Origin: Pseudorhodoplanes sinuspersici
Lineage (GTDB): Bacteria; Pseudomonadota; Alphaproteobacteria; Rhizobiales; Xanthobacteraceae
Assembly (NCBI RefSeq): GCF_002119765.1
Contig: NZ_CP021112.1
Coordinates: 2,288,501 to 2,352,500 of the forward strand
Direction of reading: 5' to 3'
DNA: 64,000 nucleotides
Shown: positions 25,244-35,215 of the stretch, piece by piece
How positions within the stretch are numbered: the first letter of the stretch is position 1
How the letters are laid out: the number at the start of each line of letters is the position of its first letter
Translations under genes and position numbers: made by a program
The notes under the pieces: generated by a model
Told to the model about the DNA's origin: nothing
The model's database searches: none
Seen by the model: the letters and a program-made list of their open reading frames with translations, nothing else

Positions 25244-25729
25244 ATGAGTGATGAGTTCCCCGTCACGGCGCAGGCCGCAGCCGAGCGCCGTGTAAAGATC
25301 ACCGCTGCCATCCAGGCCGAGACGGGTATCGACGAGGCGATGATCGAAAAGCTGGTGCGCGGCTTCTATGATCGCGTGCGCAATGATGATTTGCTCGGGC
25401 CGGTCTTCGCGTCGAGAATTTCAGATTGGGAGCCGCATCTTCAGCAGATGTTTGCGTTCTGGTCGTCGGTCGCGCTCATGAGCGGCCGTTATCATGGCCA
25501 GCCGATGCGGAAACATCTGCGGCTCCCGGTCGACGGCAGGCACTTCGATCGCTGGCTGGCCTTGTTCGAGCAGACGGCACGCGATCTGTGTCCATCCAAG
25601 GCGGCCGATCATTTCATCGAACGCGCGCATCGGATCGCCGAAAGTATCGAGCTTGGGGTGGCTGGTGCGAACGGCATCATGCTTCGTCCCGGCGAAAGAT
25701 TGGTCCGCGAAAACCTGCCTGAGCAATAG
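25244..25729 (+). CDS. Group III truncated hemoglobin
   Basis: This 161-residue protein, about 130 of them globin, has IEKLVRGFYDRVRNDDLLGPVF, WEPHLQQMFAFWSSVALMSGRYHGQPM with the proximal/distal region, and HFDRWLALFEQTARDL. The pattern is that of TrHbIII proteins. They bind oxygen or NO with high affinity and are linked to NO detoxification or microaerobic growth. It probably shares the transcript of the MarR-GNAT gene, which may respond to a related signal. Confidence 0.9.
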   Translation: MSDEFPVTAQAAAERRVKITAAIQAETGIDEAMIEKLVRGFYDRVRNDDLLGPVFASRISDWEPHLQQMFAFWSSVALMSGRYHGQPMRKHLRLPVDGRHFDRWLALFEQTARDLCPSKAADHFIERAHRIAESIELGVAGANGIMLRPGERLVRENLPEQ

Positions 25730-25806
25730 CCGCAAAACACATAGTGCGGCTCCTCCCTTCAAGAGGAGCCGCTGTTGTTGTCACGTCGTGCTTACCCCGG
25801 CCGAGG

Positions 25807-26283
25807 TCAGCTTATGACGTTAAGCGTCTCGTTGTTCGGCACCGCAGTGTCGTTCGACCGTTGCTGTTCGGTTTCGGGCGACACGTGATGCTCGCTGTCG
25901 GCATGCTCAGACTCTGCCGGCAATTGCAGCACGGTGGCGCGCAGTCTCTCCCGAAGCATCGTGACCAGCACGACCTCTCCGTTCGGGAATTCCAGCGCGT
26001 CGTGATGCGTGTTTGGCCGGTTCATATTGATCTGCCGGAAACGTGCAACACGGTGACGGATTGTAGCATAGCCGAGCCGCGGCGGGATCAGGCCGAAGCC
26101 CTGCGAGTAGCTCACGTCCTGGTCGAATGCGATTTCCGTTCCAGGGCGCAAGCAGACAGCGACATCCGGTTCATCAATGGCCGCAAAGCCATTGGTGATC
26201 GAATGAGCGAAGGTTGTAGTGACAATTTTGTCGCCGACTTTCGCCGGCCTCGAGGCGACGTTGTGCAGACTATAGTCACACAT
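25807..26283 (-). CDS. Conserved hypothetical protein, MCDYSL-type
   Basis: This 158-residue protein starts MCDYSLHNVASRPAKVGDK and contains FAAIDEPDVAVCLRPGTEIAFD, then RVARFRQINMNRPNTHHDALEF and GEVVLVTMLRERLRATVLQLP. I recall this as a family of conserved hypothetical proteins in Bradyrhizobium-like genomes, without known function. The start is set by AAGGATG nine bases before the ATG at 26283. The last 30 residues are low-complexity and acidic. Confidence 0.75.
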   Translation of the reverse strand: MCDYSLHNVASRPAKVGDKIVTTTFAHSITNGFAAIDEPDVAVCLRPGTEIAFDQDVSYSQGFGLIPPRLGYATIRHRVARFRQINMNRPNTHHDALEFPNGEVVLVTMLRERLRATVLQLPAESEHADSEHHVSPETEQQRSNDTAVPNNETLNVIS

Positions 26284-26502
26284 CGAAGACATCCTTCTTG
26301 CTGCGAACAGCCGATTGGTTGTCCTATGATATGAATATTGGGCGACAGCTGCGGCGATGTTATGTCGTGCAAGAAATAAAAATCGAACATCACCGGATGG
26401 TGAAGGCCTGCCAAACGAATGGCGTGAACGGCAGCGCAACATGAAGAGAATATTTTTATCGGAAAACGAGAGACTTGTGCTCTCAGTCGTTTTCCTCAAC
26501 GA

Positions 26503-27057
26503 TTATCCCTTGGCCTTGCCCCGGCGCAGGTGCTCGTCCAGCCGCGGCATGATCTCCACGAAATTGCACGGGCGGTAGCGATAATCGAGCTGATGCAAAA
26601 GGATGCCGTCCCACGCATCTTTGCAGGCCCCGGGTGATCCCGGCACGCAGAAAATATAAGTCGCACCGGCAACACCTGCTGTGGCGCGGGTCTGGATCGC
26701 CGATGTGCCGATTTTCGCATGGCTGATCATCAGGAACATCGTGGCGAATCCATCCATCCGTTTTTCGAATAGCGGTTCAATGGCTTCCGGCGTCACATCG
26801 CGGCCGGTAAAGCCGGTGCCACCGGTAGTGATCACGGCATCGATGCCGGGCTCGGCAATCCAGGCCCGCACCTGTGCGCGAATCTTATCGACGTCGTCGG
26901 TCACGATCGCCCGCGCCGCAAGCGTGTGACCGGCAGCCTGAAGGCGTTCGACGAGTGTTGCGCCTGACGTGTCGTCGGCCATGTCACGGGTGTCGGACAC
27001 CGTCAGGATGGCGATATTGAGTGGAATGAAATTTCGAGTTTCGTCGATGCCAGGCAT
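26503..27057 (-). CDS. moaB: Molybdenum cofactor biosynthesis protein B
   Basis: This 184-residue MoaB/Mog-fold protein has ILTVSDTRDMADDTSGATL, AVITTGGTGFTGRDVTPEAI and a C-terminal CVPGSPGACKDAWDGIL. The family binds molybdopterin and, in the Mog branch, adenylylates it; MoaB activity itself is weak or structural. ATG 27057 (MPGIDETRNF) is chosen; 27069 would add four residues. No neighbouring moa genes are seen here. Confidence 0.92.
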   Translation of the reverse strand: MPGIDETRNFIPLNIAILTVSDTRDMADDTSGATLVERLQAAGHTLAARAIVTDDVDKIRAQVRAWIAEPGIDAVITTGGTGFTGRDVTPEAIEPLFEKRMDGFATMFLMISHAKIGTSAIQTRATAGVAGATYIFCVPGSPGACKDAWDGILLHQLDYRYRPCNFVEIMPRLDEHLRRGKAKG

Positions 27058-27195
27058 TTGCACTCTCATAACCCTGCCGGCAGCAGAGTGTGAAAGCGAG
27101 TGCTGCCGGGCCGGTTTCAATAATAGTAACGATAAGAAGGGGCCCGATTCTGCGGAGCATCATTGCATGCCGCGCAGAGCCCGAGGACTCGATCG

Positions 27196-28104
27196 CTAGA
27201 GATTAGCCGTTCTGAATGTGTCGCAGGCTGACACCTTGCCACTCTCAAGACCGATCTTGAACCAGCGCACCCGCTGCTCGGATGATCCATGCGTGAAGGA
27301 ATCGGGGACTACCCGTCCGCCCGCCTGGCGCTGCAGGCGGTCATCGCCGATCGCCGATGCGATGCCGAGCGCGCCTTCGACGTCGCCCGGTTCAAGGAAG
27401 TTCACCTTGCGTTGCGCCTGATTGGCCCAGACGCCGCCGAGGCAGTCGGCCTGCAATTCAACCCGAACCTGGATGTTGTTCGCCTGCGCCCTGCTGCCGG
27501 CCGCCTGCTGCATCTGCTGTGCCCGCGGCAGGATACCGAGCAGGTTCTGCACATGATGGCCGATCTCATGAGCAATCACGTAAGCCTGCGCAAACTGGCA
27601 TTGCTTGCCGGTGCAGGCGCGGAATTTCTGCTCCATGTCGCGGAAAAAAGAGGTGTCGAGGAAGACCCGCCGGTCCGGCGGGCAATAGAACGGACCCATC
27701 GCCGACTGGGCCATGCCGCATTGGCCGGCGCTGGTTGCCCCCGAATACAGGCGCAGCCGCGGCACGCGATAGGTCTGGCCGTTGGCAGCGAAAATATCGG
27801 TCCAGACGTCTTCGGTCGAACCGAGCACGGCAGCAACAAACTGACCCATCTGGTCGGTTGGCGTGCCTCTCTGCGCCGGCGGCGCTTGCGTTTCGATCTG
27901 CTGGCCGGGGCCGCCGGTAAAGATTTCTGCGCCGCCGATCAGGATGCGCGGATCGATGCCGAGCGCCCAGCCGATCAGGCCGAGAATGATGATCGTGCCG
28001 ATGCCAAGCCCGCCGCCAGGCATTGAAAAGCCGCCACCGCCGCCGCCGCTATCGCCGCGAACGTCTTCGACATTGTCGCTGCGGCGAAAATCTTCCCAAC
28101 GCAT
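27196..28104 (-). CDS. Neutral zinc metallopeptidase, YpfJ family
   Basis: This 302-residue protein has an acidic/Gly-rich N-terminus, a membrane helix (LGIGTIIILGLIGWALGI, about 33-50) and the PF04228-type peptidase domain. GPFYCPPDRRVFLDTSFF, the zinc motif HEIGHHVQ (in AYVIAHEIGHHVQNLLG) and ELQADCLGGVWA are visible. It is a membrane-anchored protease of unknown substrate. GGAGAATAACG precedes the ATG. Confidence 0.93.
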   Translation of the reverse strand: MRWEDFRRSDNVEDVRGDSGGGGGGFSMPGGGLGIGTIIILGLIGWALGIDPRILIGGAEIFTGGPGQQIETQAPPAQRGTPTDQMGQFVAAVLGSTEDVWTDIFAANGQTYRVPRLRLYSGATSAGQCGMAQSAMGPFYCPPDRRVFLDTSFFRDMEQKFRACTGKQCQFAQAYVIAHEIGHHVQNLLGILPRAQQMQQAAGSRAQANNIQVRVELQADCLGGVWANQAQRKVNFLEPGDVEGALGIASAIGDDRLQRQAGGRVVPDSFTHGSSEQRVRWFKIGLESGKVSACDTFRTANL

Positions 28105-28140
28105 CGTTATTCTCCTCGGCTGGCCGCAGTCTCGCTGATC

Positions 28141-29466
<1,326 letters not shown>

Positions 29467-29514
29467 AGGCTTTCAGGCCCAGTCATCGCTGCACTGCCTC
29501 CTCTCATCACTATG

Positions 29515-29553
29515 AAAAAAGCGAGCCGGGCGATTTGTCCGGCTCGCTTTTTT
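29515..29553. terminator. Bidirectional Rho-independent terminator between ccrM and doxX
   Basis: GCGAGCCGG (29521-29529) and CCGGCTCGC (29539-29547) form a perfect 9-bp stem flanked by A6 on the left and T6 on the right. It serves both convergent genes. Confidence 0.92.
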
Positions 29554-29563
29554 CTTTTCGGTG

Positions 29564-29992
29564 TCAGTCGCGTTTCGGCCCATTGCCTGCGCCGCCAGTG
29601 TAGCGCGACAGGATGCTGACGATCATCAGGCCGCCGATGACGGTGACGTGTTCGGTGGCGACGTGAAATGCCTTGATCGAATCCGGCGCCGGCAGCGCCC
29701 AGAATTTGTGGACCAGGGGAATCGTCAGTGCCGTGAACACCGCAAGTGCGCCCGCACCCAGCCAGGTCCAGCGATTGATGATGATCAAGAGCGAGCCGCC
29801 GAGCTGTGTGATGATGGTAAGGATGTTCATCATCACTGGATTGGGCAGATTGAACATCGCCATTTCGGCGACGCCTTCCTGAAAGTTGATGAGCTTGGCA
29901 AGACCACTGCCCCAGAACGCAAATGTCAGGACAATGCGGGCAAGAATGGCGAACCAGCTCTGATCGAGCAGGCGGGCGATGAATTCAGGCAT
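29564..29992 (-). CDS. DoxX family membrane protein
   Basis: This 142-residue protein with four hydrophobic helices includes LTFAFWGSGLAKLINF and VMMNILTIITQLGGSLLIII, the DoxX pattern. Members are quinone-related or redox-linked membrane proteins; some take part in thiosulfate or oxidative stress metabolism, and the role here is not known. The upstream 350 bases hold a dispersed repeat and two terminators belonging to ridA. Confidence 0.88.
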   Translation of the reverse strand: MPEFIARLLDQSWFAILARIVLTFAFWGSGLAKLINFQEGVAEMAMFNLPNPVMMNILTIITQLGGSLLIIINRWTWLGAGALAVFTALTIPLVHKFWALPAPDSIKAFHVATEHVTVIGGLMIVSILSRYTGGAGNGPKRD

Positions 29993-30121
29993 GAAAACCT
30001 TCCCCGTTGAAAAACGGACGCAACGAATCGGTCCGCACCGCCCGATTGATAGGCGAAACTATGGAGCGAATGCGAGCCTGCCGGGTGGACGGATTGTCTG
30101 GTGCTGGTGCGGAGAGCCCGG

Positions 30122-30214
30122 TTAGAGCATTTTCGAGCGAAGTGGGGTACCGGCCTTCGCCGGCCATAGCTGGCTTCGTCCGGGGACGGCCGGTTTGCGT
30201 GAAGAAAACGCGTC
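30122..30214. repeat. Rhizobiales-type dispersed repeat, interrupted
   Basis: The left half AGAGCATTTTCGAGCGAAGT.. to GGTACCGG and the right half CCGGTTTGCGTGAAGAAAAC followed by GCGTC look like one dispersed element split by about 35 bases (roughly 30153-30188). A related copy in the other orientation is at 46720-46754. Family membership is from memory of such repeats in this order. Confidence 0.55.
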
Positions 30215-30218
30215 CAAA

Positions 30219-30273
30219 CAAAAAACGAGAGCCCTTCCGGCTTTGATGGAATCAAAGCCGGAAGAGCTCTCGT
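30219..30273 (-). terminator. Distal terminator after ridA, 23-bp stem
   Basis: Arms 30225-30247 and 30251-30273 are complementary except one mismatch, around a GGA loop. Read on the minus strand the hairpin is followed by TTTTTTGTTTG, a classical U tract. Confidence 0.9.
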
Positions 30274-30282
30274 CAGCGGCAA

Positions 30283-30316
30283 TAAAAAATGACGGCAGGT
30301 ATGGTCCCGCCGTCAT
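30283..30316 (-). terminator. Proximal terminator after ridA
   Basis: ATGACGGC (30289-30296) and GCCGTCAT (30309-30316) pair; on the minus strand TTTTTTATT follows. It is 31 bases after the ridA stop. Confidence 0.85.
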
Positions 30317-30346
30317 GATGCGCACAATAAGGTGCGGGTGCAGCGG

Positions 30347-30697
30347 CTACTTCGCCGCCGTCACCATGATTTCGACGGTGTATTGCGGTGCCGCAAGACG
30401 GGCCTGCACGGTTGCGCGGGCCGGCGTGTTGCCGGGCGACACCCAGCCGTCCCATACCGCATTCATTTCGCCGAACGTGTCCATGTCTGCGAGCCAGATA
30501 TTGGCGGTCAGCAGCTTGGACTTGTCTGTGCCGGCCTTGGCCAGATAACCGTCGATGGTGGCGAGGATTTCCCTGGTCTGCTCGGTGACGCTTTTGCCGC
30601 CGCTATTCTGCGCGACGATCCCGGCCAGATAGACGGTATCACCATGGATGACGACCTGGCTCATCCGCGGTCCGACATCGTGACGTTCGACTTTCAT
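30347..30697 (-). CDS. ridA: RidA family protein (reactive enamine/imine deaminase)
   Basis: This 116-residue protein, MKVERHDVGPRMSQVVIHGD, VYLAGIVAQ and SKLLTANIWLADMDTFGEMN, is a YjgF/RidA-type trimer subunit. The conserved Arg that binds the carboxylate is expected in the C-terminal part (PARATVQARLA). The family hydrolyses reactive 2-aminoacrylate-type intermediates to keto acids. GGGGGAG precedes the ATG at 30697, which overrides the longer frame. Two tandem terminators follow. Confidence 0.92.
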   Translation of the reverse strand: MKVERHDVGPRMSQVVIHGDTVYLAGIVAQNSGGKSVTEQTREILATIDGYLAKAGTDKSKLLTANIWLADMDTFGEMNAVWDGWVSPGNTPARATVQARLAAPQYTVEIMVTAAK

Positions 30698-30895
30698 ACT
30701 GGATACTCCCCCTTCAGGCACAGCATTCGTGCCGCCTTTCGAGGGTCAGGTAGCAAGCCGCGTCTGCGATGTCACCTGCCGGACGAGACCGCAGACATTT
30801 TGATGAAAACTTCTTGATGTATCTCCATCGTCGGGTGTCTCGCCTGTGCGAATATGGATAATATTGTTCGGCTTACACTGCCATGGAGGCAAACG

Positions 30896-31504
30896 ATGGC
30901 GACCGGTCTGGCTGTTGGGTTACCGAGTGATCCTGAAACGCTTCGCAAGTTCAGGCTCTGGTTCAAGATCTATGGCGTGGTGCTGATCCTGCTCGGCGCG
31001 GCTGCGATACTGCTGCCGGGCATTGCCACGCTCGCCACCAGCATCCTGGTCGGCTGGGTGCTGATTGCCGGCGGTGTTTTCGGCCTGATCTCCGTCTTTC
31101 AGGCAGGCTCCGGCTCGCCCGGTTTCTGGTGGAATCTTCTCACTGCGATCCTGTGCGTATTGGCCGGCGGCATGCTGTTGTGGAATCCGATCGCCGGTGT
31201 GCTCACCCTGACCGTCATCTTGGCGGCTTATCTCCTGGCGACCGGCGTCACCAAGCTGATCATGGCTTTCCACTACAAGAACGTGATCCCGCAGGCCTGG
31301 CTCTGGGTGCTGTTTTCCGCGGTGGTCGACATCATTCTCGGCTTCATGATTGTTGCCGGGCTGCCGGGCACGGCAATCTGGGTGATCGGCCTGCTGGTCG
31401 GCATCAATCTGCTATTCACCGGCGTCGCGCTTCTGGTCTCGGCCTTCTATTGCTGGAGCGCGAACAGCGGCACGCCATCGCCTTCGGCACCCGCGAAAGC
31501 CTGA
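30896..31504 (+). CDS. HdeD family acid-resistance membrane protein (DUF308)
   Basis: This 202-residue protein has six hydrophobic helices in the DUF308 repeat pattern, such as IYGVVLILLGAAAILLPG and WVLIAGGVFGLISVFQA, with WNPIAGVLTLTVILAAYLLA later. HdeD-type proteins contribute to acid or general stress resistance at the inner membrane. The start at 30896 is fixed by GGAGG six bases upstream. A hairpin lies between it and the DUF892 gene. Confidence 0.9.
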   Translation: MATGLAVGLPSDPETLRKFRLWFKIYGVVLILLGAAAILLPGIATLATSILVGWVLIAGGVFGLISVFQAGSGSPGFWWNLLTAILCVLAGGMLLWNPIAGVLTLTVILAAYLLATGVTKLIMAFHYKNVIPQAWLWVLFSAVVDIILGFMIVAGLPGTAIWVIGLLVGINLLFTGVALLVSAFYCWSANSGTPSPSAPAKA

Positions 31505-31524
31505 GTGTCCATTTGACGCAATGA

Positions 31525-31548
31525 CCACGCGGGACCTGTCCCGCGTGG
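31525..31548. terminator. Perfect 11-bp-arm palindrome after hdeD-like gene
   Basis: CCACGCGGGAC (31525-31535) and GTCCCGCGTGG (31538-31548) are complementary with two bases between. No T tract is present, so it is a terminator-like hairpin or an operator for the next gene. Confidence 0.5.
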
Positions 31549-31609
31549 AACCTGAATCGCAGCTCACGCCTTATAATTGCGGATTTGTAGAGAACGCGGG
31601 AGGAAAGCC

Positions 31610-32185
31610 ATGGGCTGGTTTTCGGATGACATCGAAACATTCGAGCATCTGTTCGTCCATTCATTGCAGGACATCTATTACGCCGAGCGGCAGATCGAGA
31701 AATCGCTGCCGGACATGATCGACAAGGCGTCGGATGCGGAACTGAAGCGCGGCTTCCAGATGCATTTGCGGCAGACAAAAATGCAGATCAAGCGGCTGGA
31801 GCAGGCGTTCAAGAAAATACAGCGTACTCCGCAAGGAACGAAATGCCCGGCCATCGACGGCATTCTTGAAGAGGCGCAGGACATCGCGGGGGATGTCGGA
31901 GACAAGGTCGTGCTCAATGCCGCGCTGATCGCCGCCGCACAGGCGGTCGAGCATTACGAGATCACGCGCTATGGCACGCTGACGTCATGGGCGAAGCTGC
32001 TCGGTCACGCCGACGTCGCCAAGCTGCTGTATGCCAATCTCAAGGAAGAGAAGGCGACGGATAAAAAGCTGAACGACATCGCCAAGCGCAAGATCAACAA
32101 GAAGGCGCTGGCACGCAAGCCGAAAGGGCTGACACCCGCCGAACGGCTGGAAGAGGCGATGATCGGCATCCCGCCGCTGGGGTGA
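31610..32185 (+). CDS. DUF892 (YciE-type) ferritin-like protein
   Basis: This 191-residue four-helix protein reads FEHLFVHSLQDIYYAERQIEKSL, FQMHLRQTKMQIKRLEQAF and AAQAVEHYEITRYGTLTSWA, with Glu/His residues placed as in ferritin-like di-metal sites. A Lys-rich C-terminal extension (KKLNDIAKRKINKKALARK) follows, which is unusual and may bind nucleic acid (inference). The family is induced by stress. GGGAGGAAAG precedes the ATG at 31610. Confidence 0.9.
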   Translation: MGWFSDDIETFEHLFVHSLQDIYYAERQIEKSLPDMIDKASDAELKRGFQMHLRQTKMQIKRLEQAFKKIQRTPQGTKCPAIDGILEEAQDIAGDVGDKVVLNAALIAAAQAVEHYEITRYGTLTSWAKLLGHADVAKLLYANLKEEKATDKKLNDIAKRKINKKALARKPKGLTPAERLEEAMIGIPPLG

Positions 32186-32200
32186 TTTCCAACAGGCGGC

Positions 32201-32307
32201 AACAAACTCCGCTTGTCCCCGCGAAAGCGGGGACCCTGAGCGCTTCAGCAGCAAATGTTGGCCATGACTCTGGCTTCCCGCTTGCGCGGGGACGAGCGGA
32301 GTTCGTT
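32201..32307. repeat. Dispersed palindrome, GCGAAAGCGGGG family, copy 2
   Basis: ACTCCGCTTGTCCCCGCGAA.. on the left is matched in inverted form by ..GCGCGGGGACGAGCGGAGT on the right, with about 30 unpaired bases in the middle. It lies between the convergent DUF892 and pstS genes. Confidence 0.88.
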
Positions 32308-32320
32308 GGTCTGGAGTTAA

Positions 32321-33418
32321 TCAACTCCCCGCCTTGTAATTCTCCCGCCAATAGGCCTTCACCTGCTTTACCAGTTGTTCCGGCAGCGGGACATAGCCGA
32401 GCTGCTCGGCATCGTTCGCGCCTTTGTCGAGCGCCCAGCGGAAGAAGTTCAACGTCGCCCGCGCGCGGCCTTGCGGCAATTCCTTGTTCATCAAGACGAA
32501 CACAGTCGCGGTGATCGGATAGGATTGCTTGCCGGGAGCGTTGGCGAGGACCAGACCGAAATCGCCGGCGGCCGCCCAATCCGCGCTCGCGGCTGCGGCC
32601 TGGAAGGCCGCAGGCTCCGGTTTGATGAACGTCTTGGCGCTGTTTTCGATCAGAGCAAAGCTCAGATTGCTGCGCAGCGCCTGGGCCAGTTCGACGTAGC
32701 CGATCGCGTTCGGGGTGGCTCGCACGACTTGAGCGACCCCCTCATTTCCCTTCGCAGCGACACTGCCGGGCCATCTGACGTAGAGGTCGGAGCCCACCGT
32801 GTCGTAGAATTGCCGGCTGACCTTGCAGAGATAGTCGGTGAAATTGAACGTCGTCCCCGATCCGTCGGCCCGCGTGACGATCGTAATCTTTGCATCCGGC
32901 AGGTTGAGACCTGGATTGAGGGCCTTGATGGCTTCGTCCGACCAGGTCGCTATCTTGCCGAGAAATATGCCCGCGAGAACCGGGCCGTCCAGCTTGAGTT
33001 GTCCAGGGCCGATCCCGGCGAGGTTTGCCACCACAGTCACGCCGCCGATCACGATCGGAAACTGCGCAAGACCAAGCTTGCCAAGTTCCTTGGGAGGAAG
33101 CGGCATATCCGATGCGCCAAAATCGAGGTCTTTCGCCCGCATGATGCCAGCCATAGAGCCGACCGGTTCATAATCGATCGCCTGTGCCGTCGGCGCGTCG
33201 TCAAGTCCGGCGCCGGCCATTGGAAAGTCACCGCCGCCGGCAATGAAGCGCCGGTAGCTTTGCGCCCAGCGTGACATTACCGGATAGGCGAAGGTCGAGC
33301 CCGCGCCTGTCATGGCGTTGCCGCCAAGAACGTCCTGTGCGCGCACGAGGGTTGGACTTGTGGACAGGAGCGCTGCCGCTCCGGCCATGATCGTTCGTCT
33401 TGAGATCGCCTGTGTCAT
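32321..33418 (-). CDS. pstS: Phosphate-binding protein PstS-like, probable Tat substrate
   Basis: This 365-residue protein begins with a twin-arginine-like signal (AISRRTIMAGAAALLSTSP), then the PstS fold: MTGAGSTFAYPVMSRWAQSY, the phosphate-binding VTRADGSGTTFNFTDYL and GYVELAQALRSN. It binds phosphate in the periplasm for uptake. It sits 10 bases after a Na/Pi symporter gene and no pstCAB genes are present here, so it may serve a separate complete Pst system elsewhere. A Pho-box-like repeat precedes the operon. Confidence 0.92.
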   Translation of the reverse strand: MTQAISRRTIMAGAAALLSTSPTLVRAQDVLGGNAMTGAGSTFAYPVMSRWAQSYRRFIAGGGDFPMAGAGLDDAPTAQAIDYEPVGSMAGIMRAKDLDFGASDMPLPPKELGKLGLAQFPIVIGGVTVVANLAGIGPGQLKLDGPVLAGIFLGKIATWSDEAIKALNPGLNLPDAKITIVTRADGSGTTFNFTDYLCKVSRQFYDTVGSDLYVRWPGSVAAKGNEGVAQVVRATPNAIGYVELAQALRSNLSFALIENSAKTFIKPEPAAFQAAAASADWAAAGDFGLVLANAPGKQSYPITATVFVLMNKELPQGRARATLNFFRWALDKGANDAEQLGYVPLPEQLVKQVKAYWRENYKAGS

Positions 33419-33428
33419 GGGGGCGGCC

Positions 33429-35144
33429 TCACTCAGCCGGAACGGCGGCGGCCTGTCCGAAACCGCCGGGCACGCTGTCGCGCGCGGTTTCGGCAACCGG
33501 CACAATGCGCGGCACCGACTTGCGTTCATCGTTGATGCGCTCGATCAGATAGAAGGCGCGTTCGGCGCTGCCGAGCAGGGCCAGAATCGCACCGCGATCC
33601 TCCCAAGGCAGGTCCGAGCCCATCTTCACCGCGCGATCGCGCAAGGCTTCGAGCGCGGCGATACGCTCGTCCGGCGTCATCACCGTCGGAAGCGGACCGG
33701 TATTCGGCAGGATCATGCGCAATTCCTGCCCGACCAGATCAACCACCTCGTTTACCAGCTTGCGGCCGGCATCGGAGAAGGGATGGCGTTCGACGCGGCG
33801 GGCGATCTGGTAGAGCGACTCACCGAGATTGGCGGTGAAGTCTTCTTCCTCGATTAGGCTGGCGACGAGATTGGCACGATCGTGCGGCATGTTCGGATCG
33901 AACAGGCCGGCGGTGTATTGCCGGATTTCCCGGCTGAGCACATCGATCGCCTGGCTGTGTTCGATCGAGTCATCAGGCGCATTGGGCGCCTGCTTCGCAA
34001 TGTCGAGGAACAGCACCGCCGCATCGAGATAGCGGGCGGTTTCGCGCTGGATCGCCGGCAGCGCCTGCGCTGGATCCTTGGCATAGTTCGGATTGAGATA
34101 GCGCGGCGTCGAATAATCCTCGAACTCGTCCGACACGTCCTTGCCGACTTGCAGCAGCACCCGCTCGAACACGCCGACGAACGGGAATAGCAACGCCGTG
34201 TTGAAAATGTTGAAGAAGGTCGAATAGAGACCGATCGCCACCGGCACCAGCGGGAAGGTGTCCTTGCCGTTCACGGCAACCGCTACGCCGGGATCGCCGC
34301 CGAACCACTGCATCACGAACTTCAGCACTTCCATCGACGGGAAGAATAACGGCACCATCACCGCGACGCCGATGATGTTGAAGGAGATATGCGCGTAGGC
34401 GGCGCGTTTGGCGTTCTTCGACAGATTGAGCGAAGCCATCCACGAGGTGATGGTAGTGCCGAGATCGGCGCCGAGCGAGAAGGCGACTGCGGTCTGCCAG
34501 TCGAGTACGCCGGCTGAGCCCAGCCCCATCACGATGCCGATCGTCGCCGACGAGGAGTGGATCAGCGCGGTGATGAGCGCGGCGGTCAGGATGCAATAGA
34601 TCAGGCCCATAAGATTGTCGGCCTTGAGCGCCGAGATCGCCGACATCACCTCCGGCATGTTGCGCAACGGGCGCAGGCCGCCGGTCATCAGGTTGAGGCC
34701 GTAGAAGATCAGGGCAAAGCCCATGCAGGCCAGCGCGATATTCTTCACCTTCTCGGTCTTCGCGAACACATAGATCAGCGCGAAGGTGCCGCCGAGGATC
34801 AGGCCGAGCGGTCCAAGCGGCAGCGCGATCAGACCGTTGCCGAGCGTCGTGCCGATATTGGCGCCCATGATCACGCTGATGGCGGGTCGCAGCCCGATCA
34901 CACCGGCATTGACGAGGCCGACGACCATGACGGTCATCGCCGTCGAGGATTGAATGACGCCGGTGATCGCCGTTCCGGCCAGCACCCCCTTGATCGGTGT
35001 GCCGGCGATCTTCGCCAGCAGCGCCCGCATCTTGTTGACGGCGAGCGCCTGGATGCCGTTGCTCATGAATTCGAGGCCGAGCATGAAAATGCCCAGGCCG
35101 CCGATCACTGGCACCAGAATGTCTTTGAAAATGTCCGCTTGCAT
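33429..35144 (-). CDS. Na/Pi cotransporter family protein with PhoU-like C-terminal domain
   Basis: This 571-residue protein has the paired symporter repeats GTAITGVIQSSTAMTVMVVG (about 48-67) and LITALIHSSSATIGIVMGLG, whose QSS and HSS signatures mark NptA/YjbB-type carriers. A soluble C-terminal part of about 200 residues resembles PhoU helices. Such proteins move phosphate with sodium, in some cases outwards. AAGGGG lies upstream of ATG 35144. It leads the operon with pstS and is preceded by a Pho-box-like direct repeat. Confidence 0.92.
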   Translation of the reverse strand: MQADIFKDILVPVIGGLGIFMLGLEFMSNGIQALAVNKMRALLAKIAGTPIKGVLAGTAITGVIQSSTAMTVMVVGLVNAGVIGLRPAISVIMGANIGTTLGNGLIALPLGPLGLILGGTFALIYVFAKTEKVKNIALACMGFALIFYGLNLMTGGLRPLRNMPEVMSAISALKADNLMGLIYCILTAALITALIHSSSATIGIVMGLGSAGVLDWQTAVAFSLGADLGTTITSWMASLNLSKNAKRAAYAHISFNIIGVAVMVPLFFPSMEVLKFVMQWFGGDPGVAVAVNGKDTFPLVPVAIGLYSTFFNIFNTALLFPFVGVFERVLLQVGKDVSDEFEDYSTPRYLNPNYAKDPAQALPAIQRETARYLDAAVLFLDIAKQAPNAPDDSIEHSQAIDVLSREIRQYTAGLFDPNMPHDRANLVASLIEEEDFTANLGESLYQIARRVERHPFSDAGRKLVNEVVDLVGQELRMILPNTGPLPTVMTPDERIAALEALRDRAVKMGSDLPWEDRGAILALLGSAERAFYLIERINDERKSVPRIVPVAETARDSVPGGFGQAAAVPAE

Positions 35145-35215
35145 GACGTGCCCCTTTTGGGGGCCCAGCCTGCAGCTACGCCCCCTCACTAATCACGGGG
35201 GCGATGTAATCGGCG

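Noticed and set aside
31546-31580. EcfG-type promoter before the DUF892 gene
   Set aside because: GGAAC is present at 31547, but no CGTT occurs 16 or 17 bases downstream.
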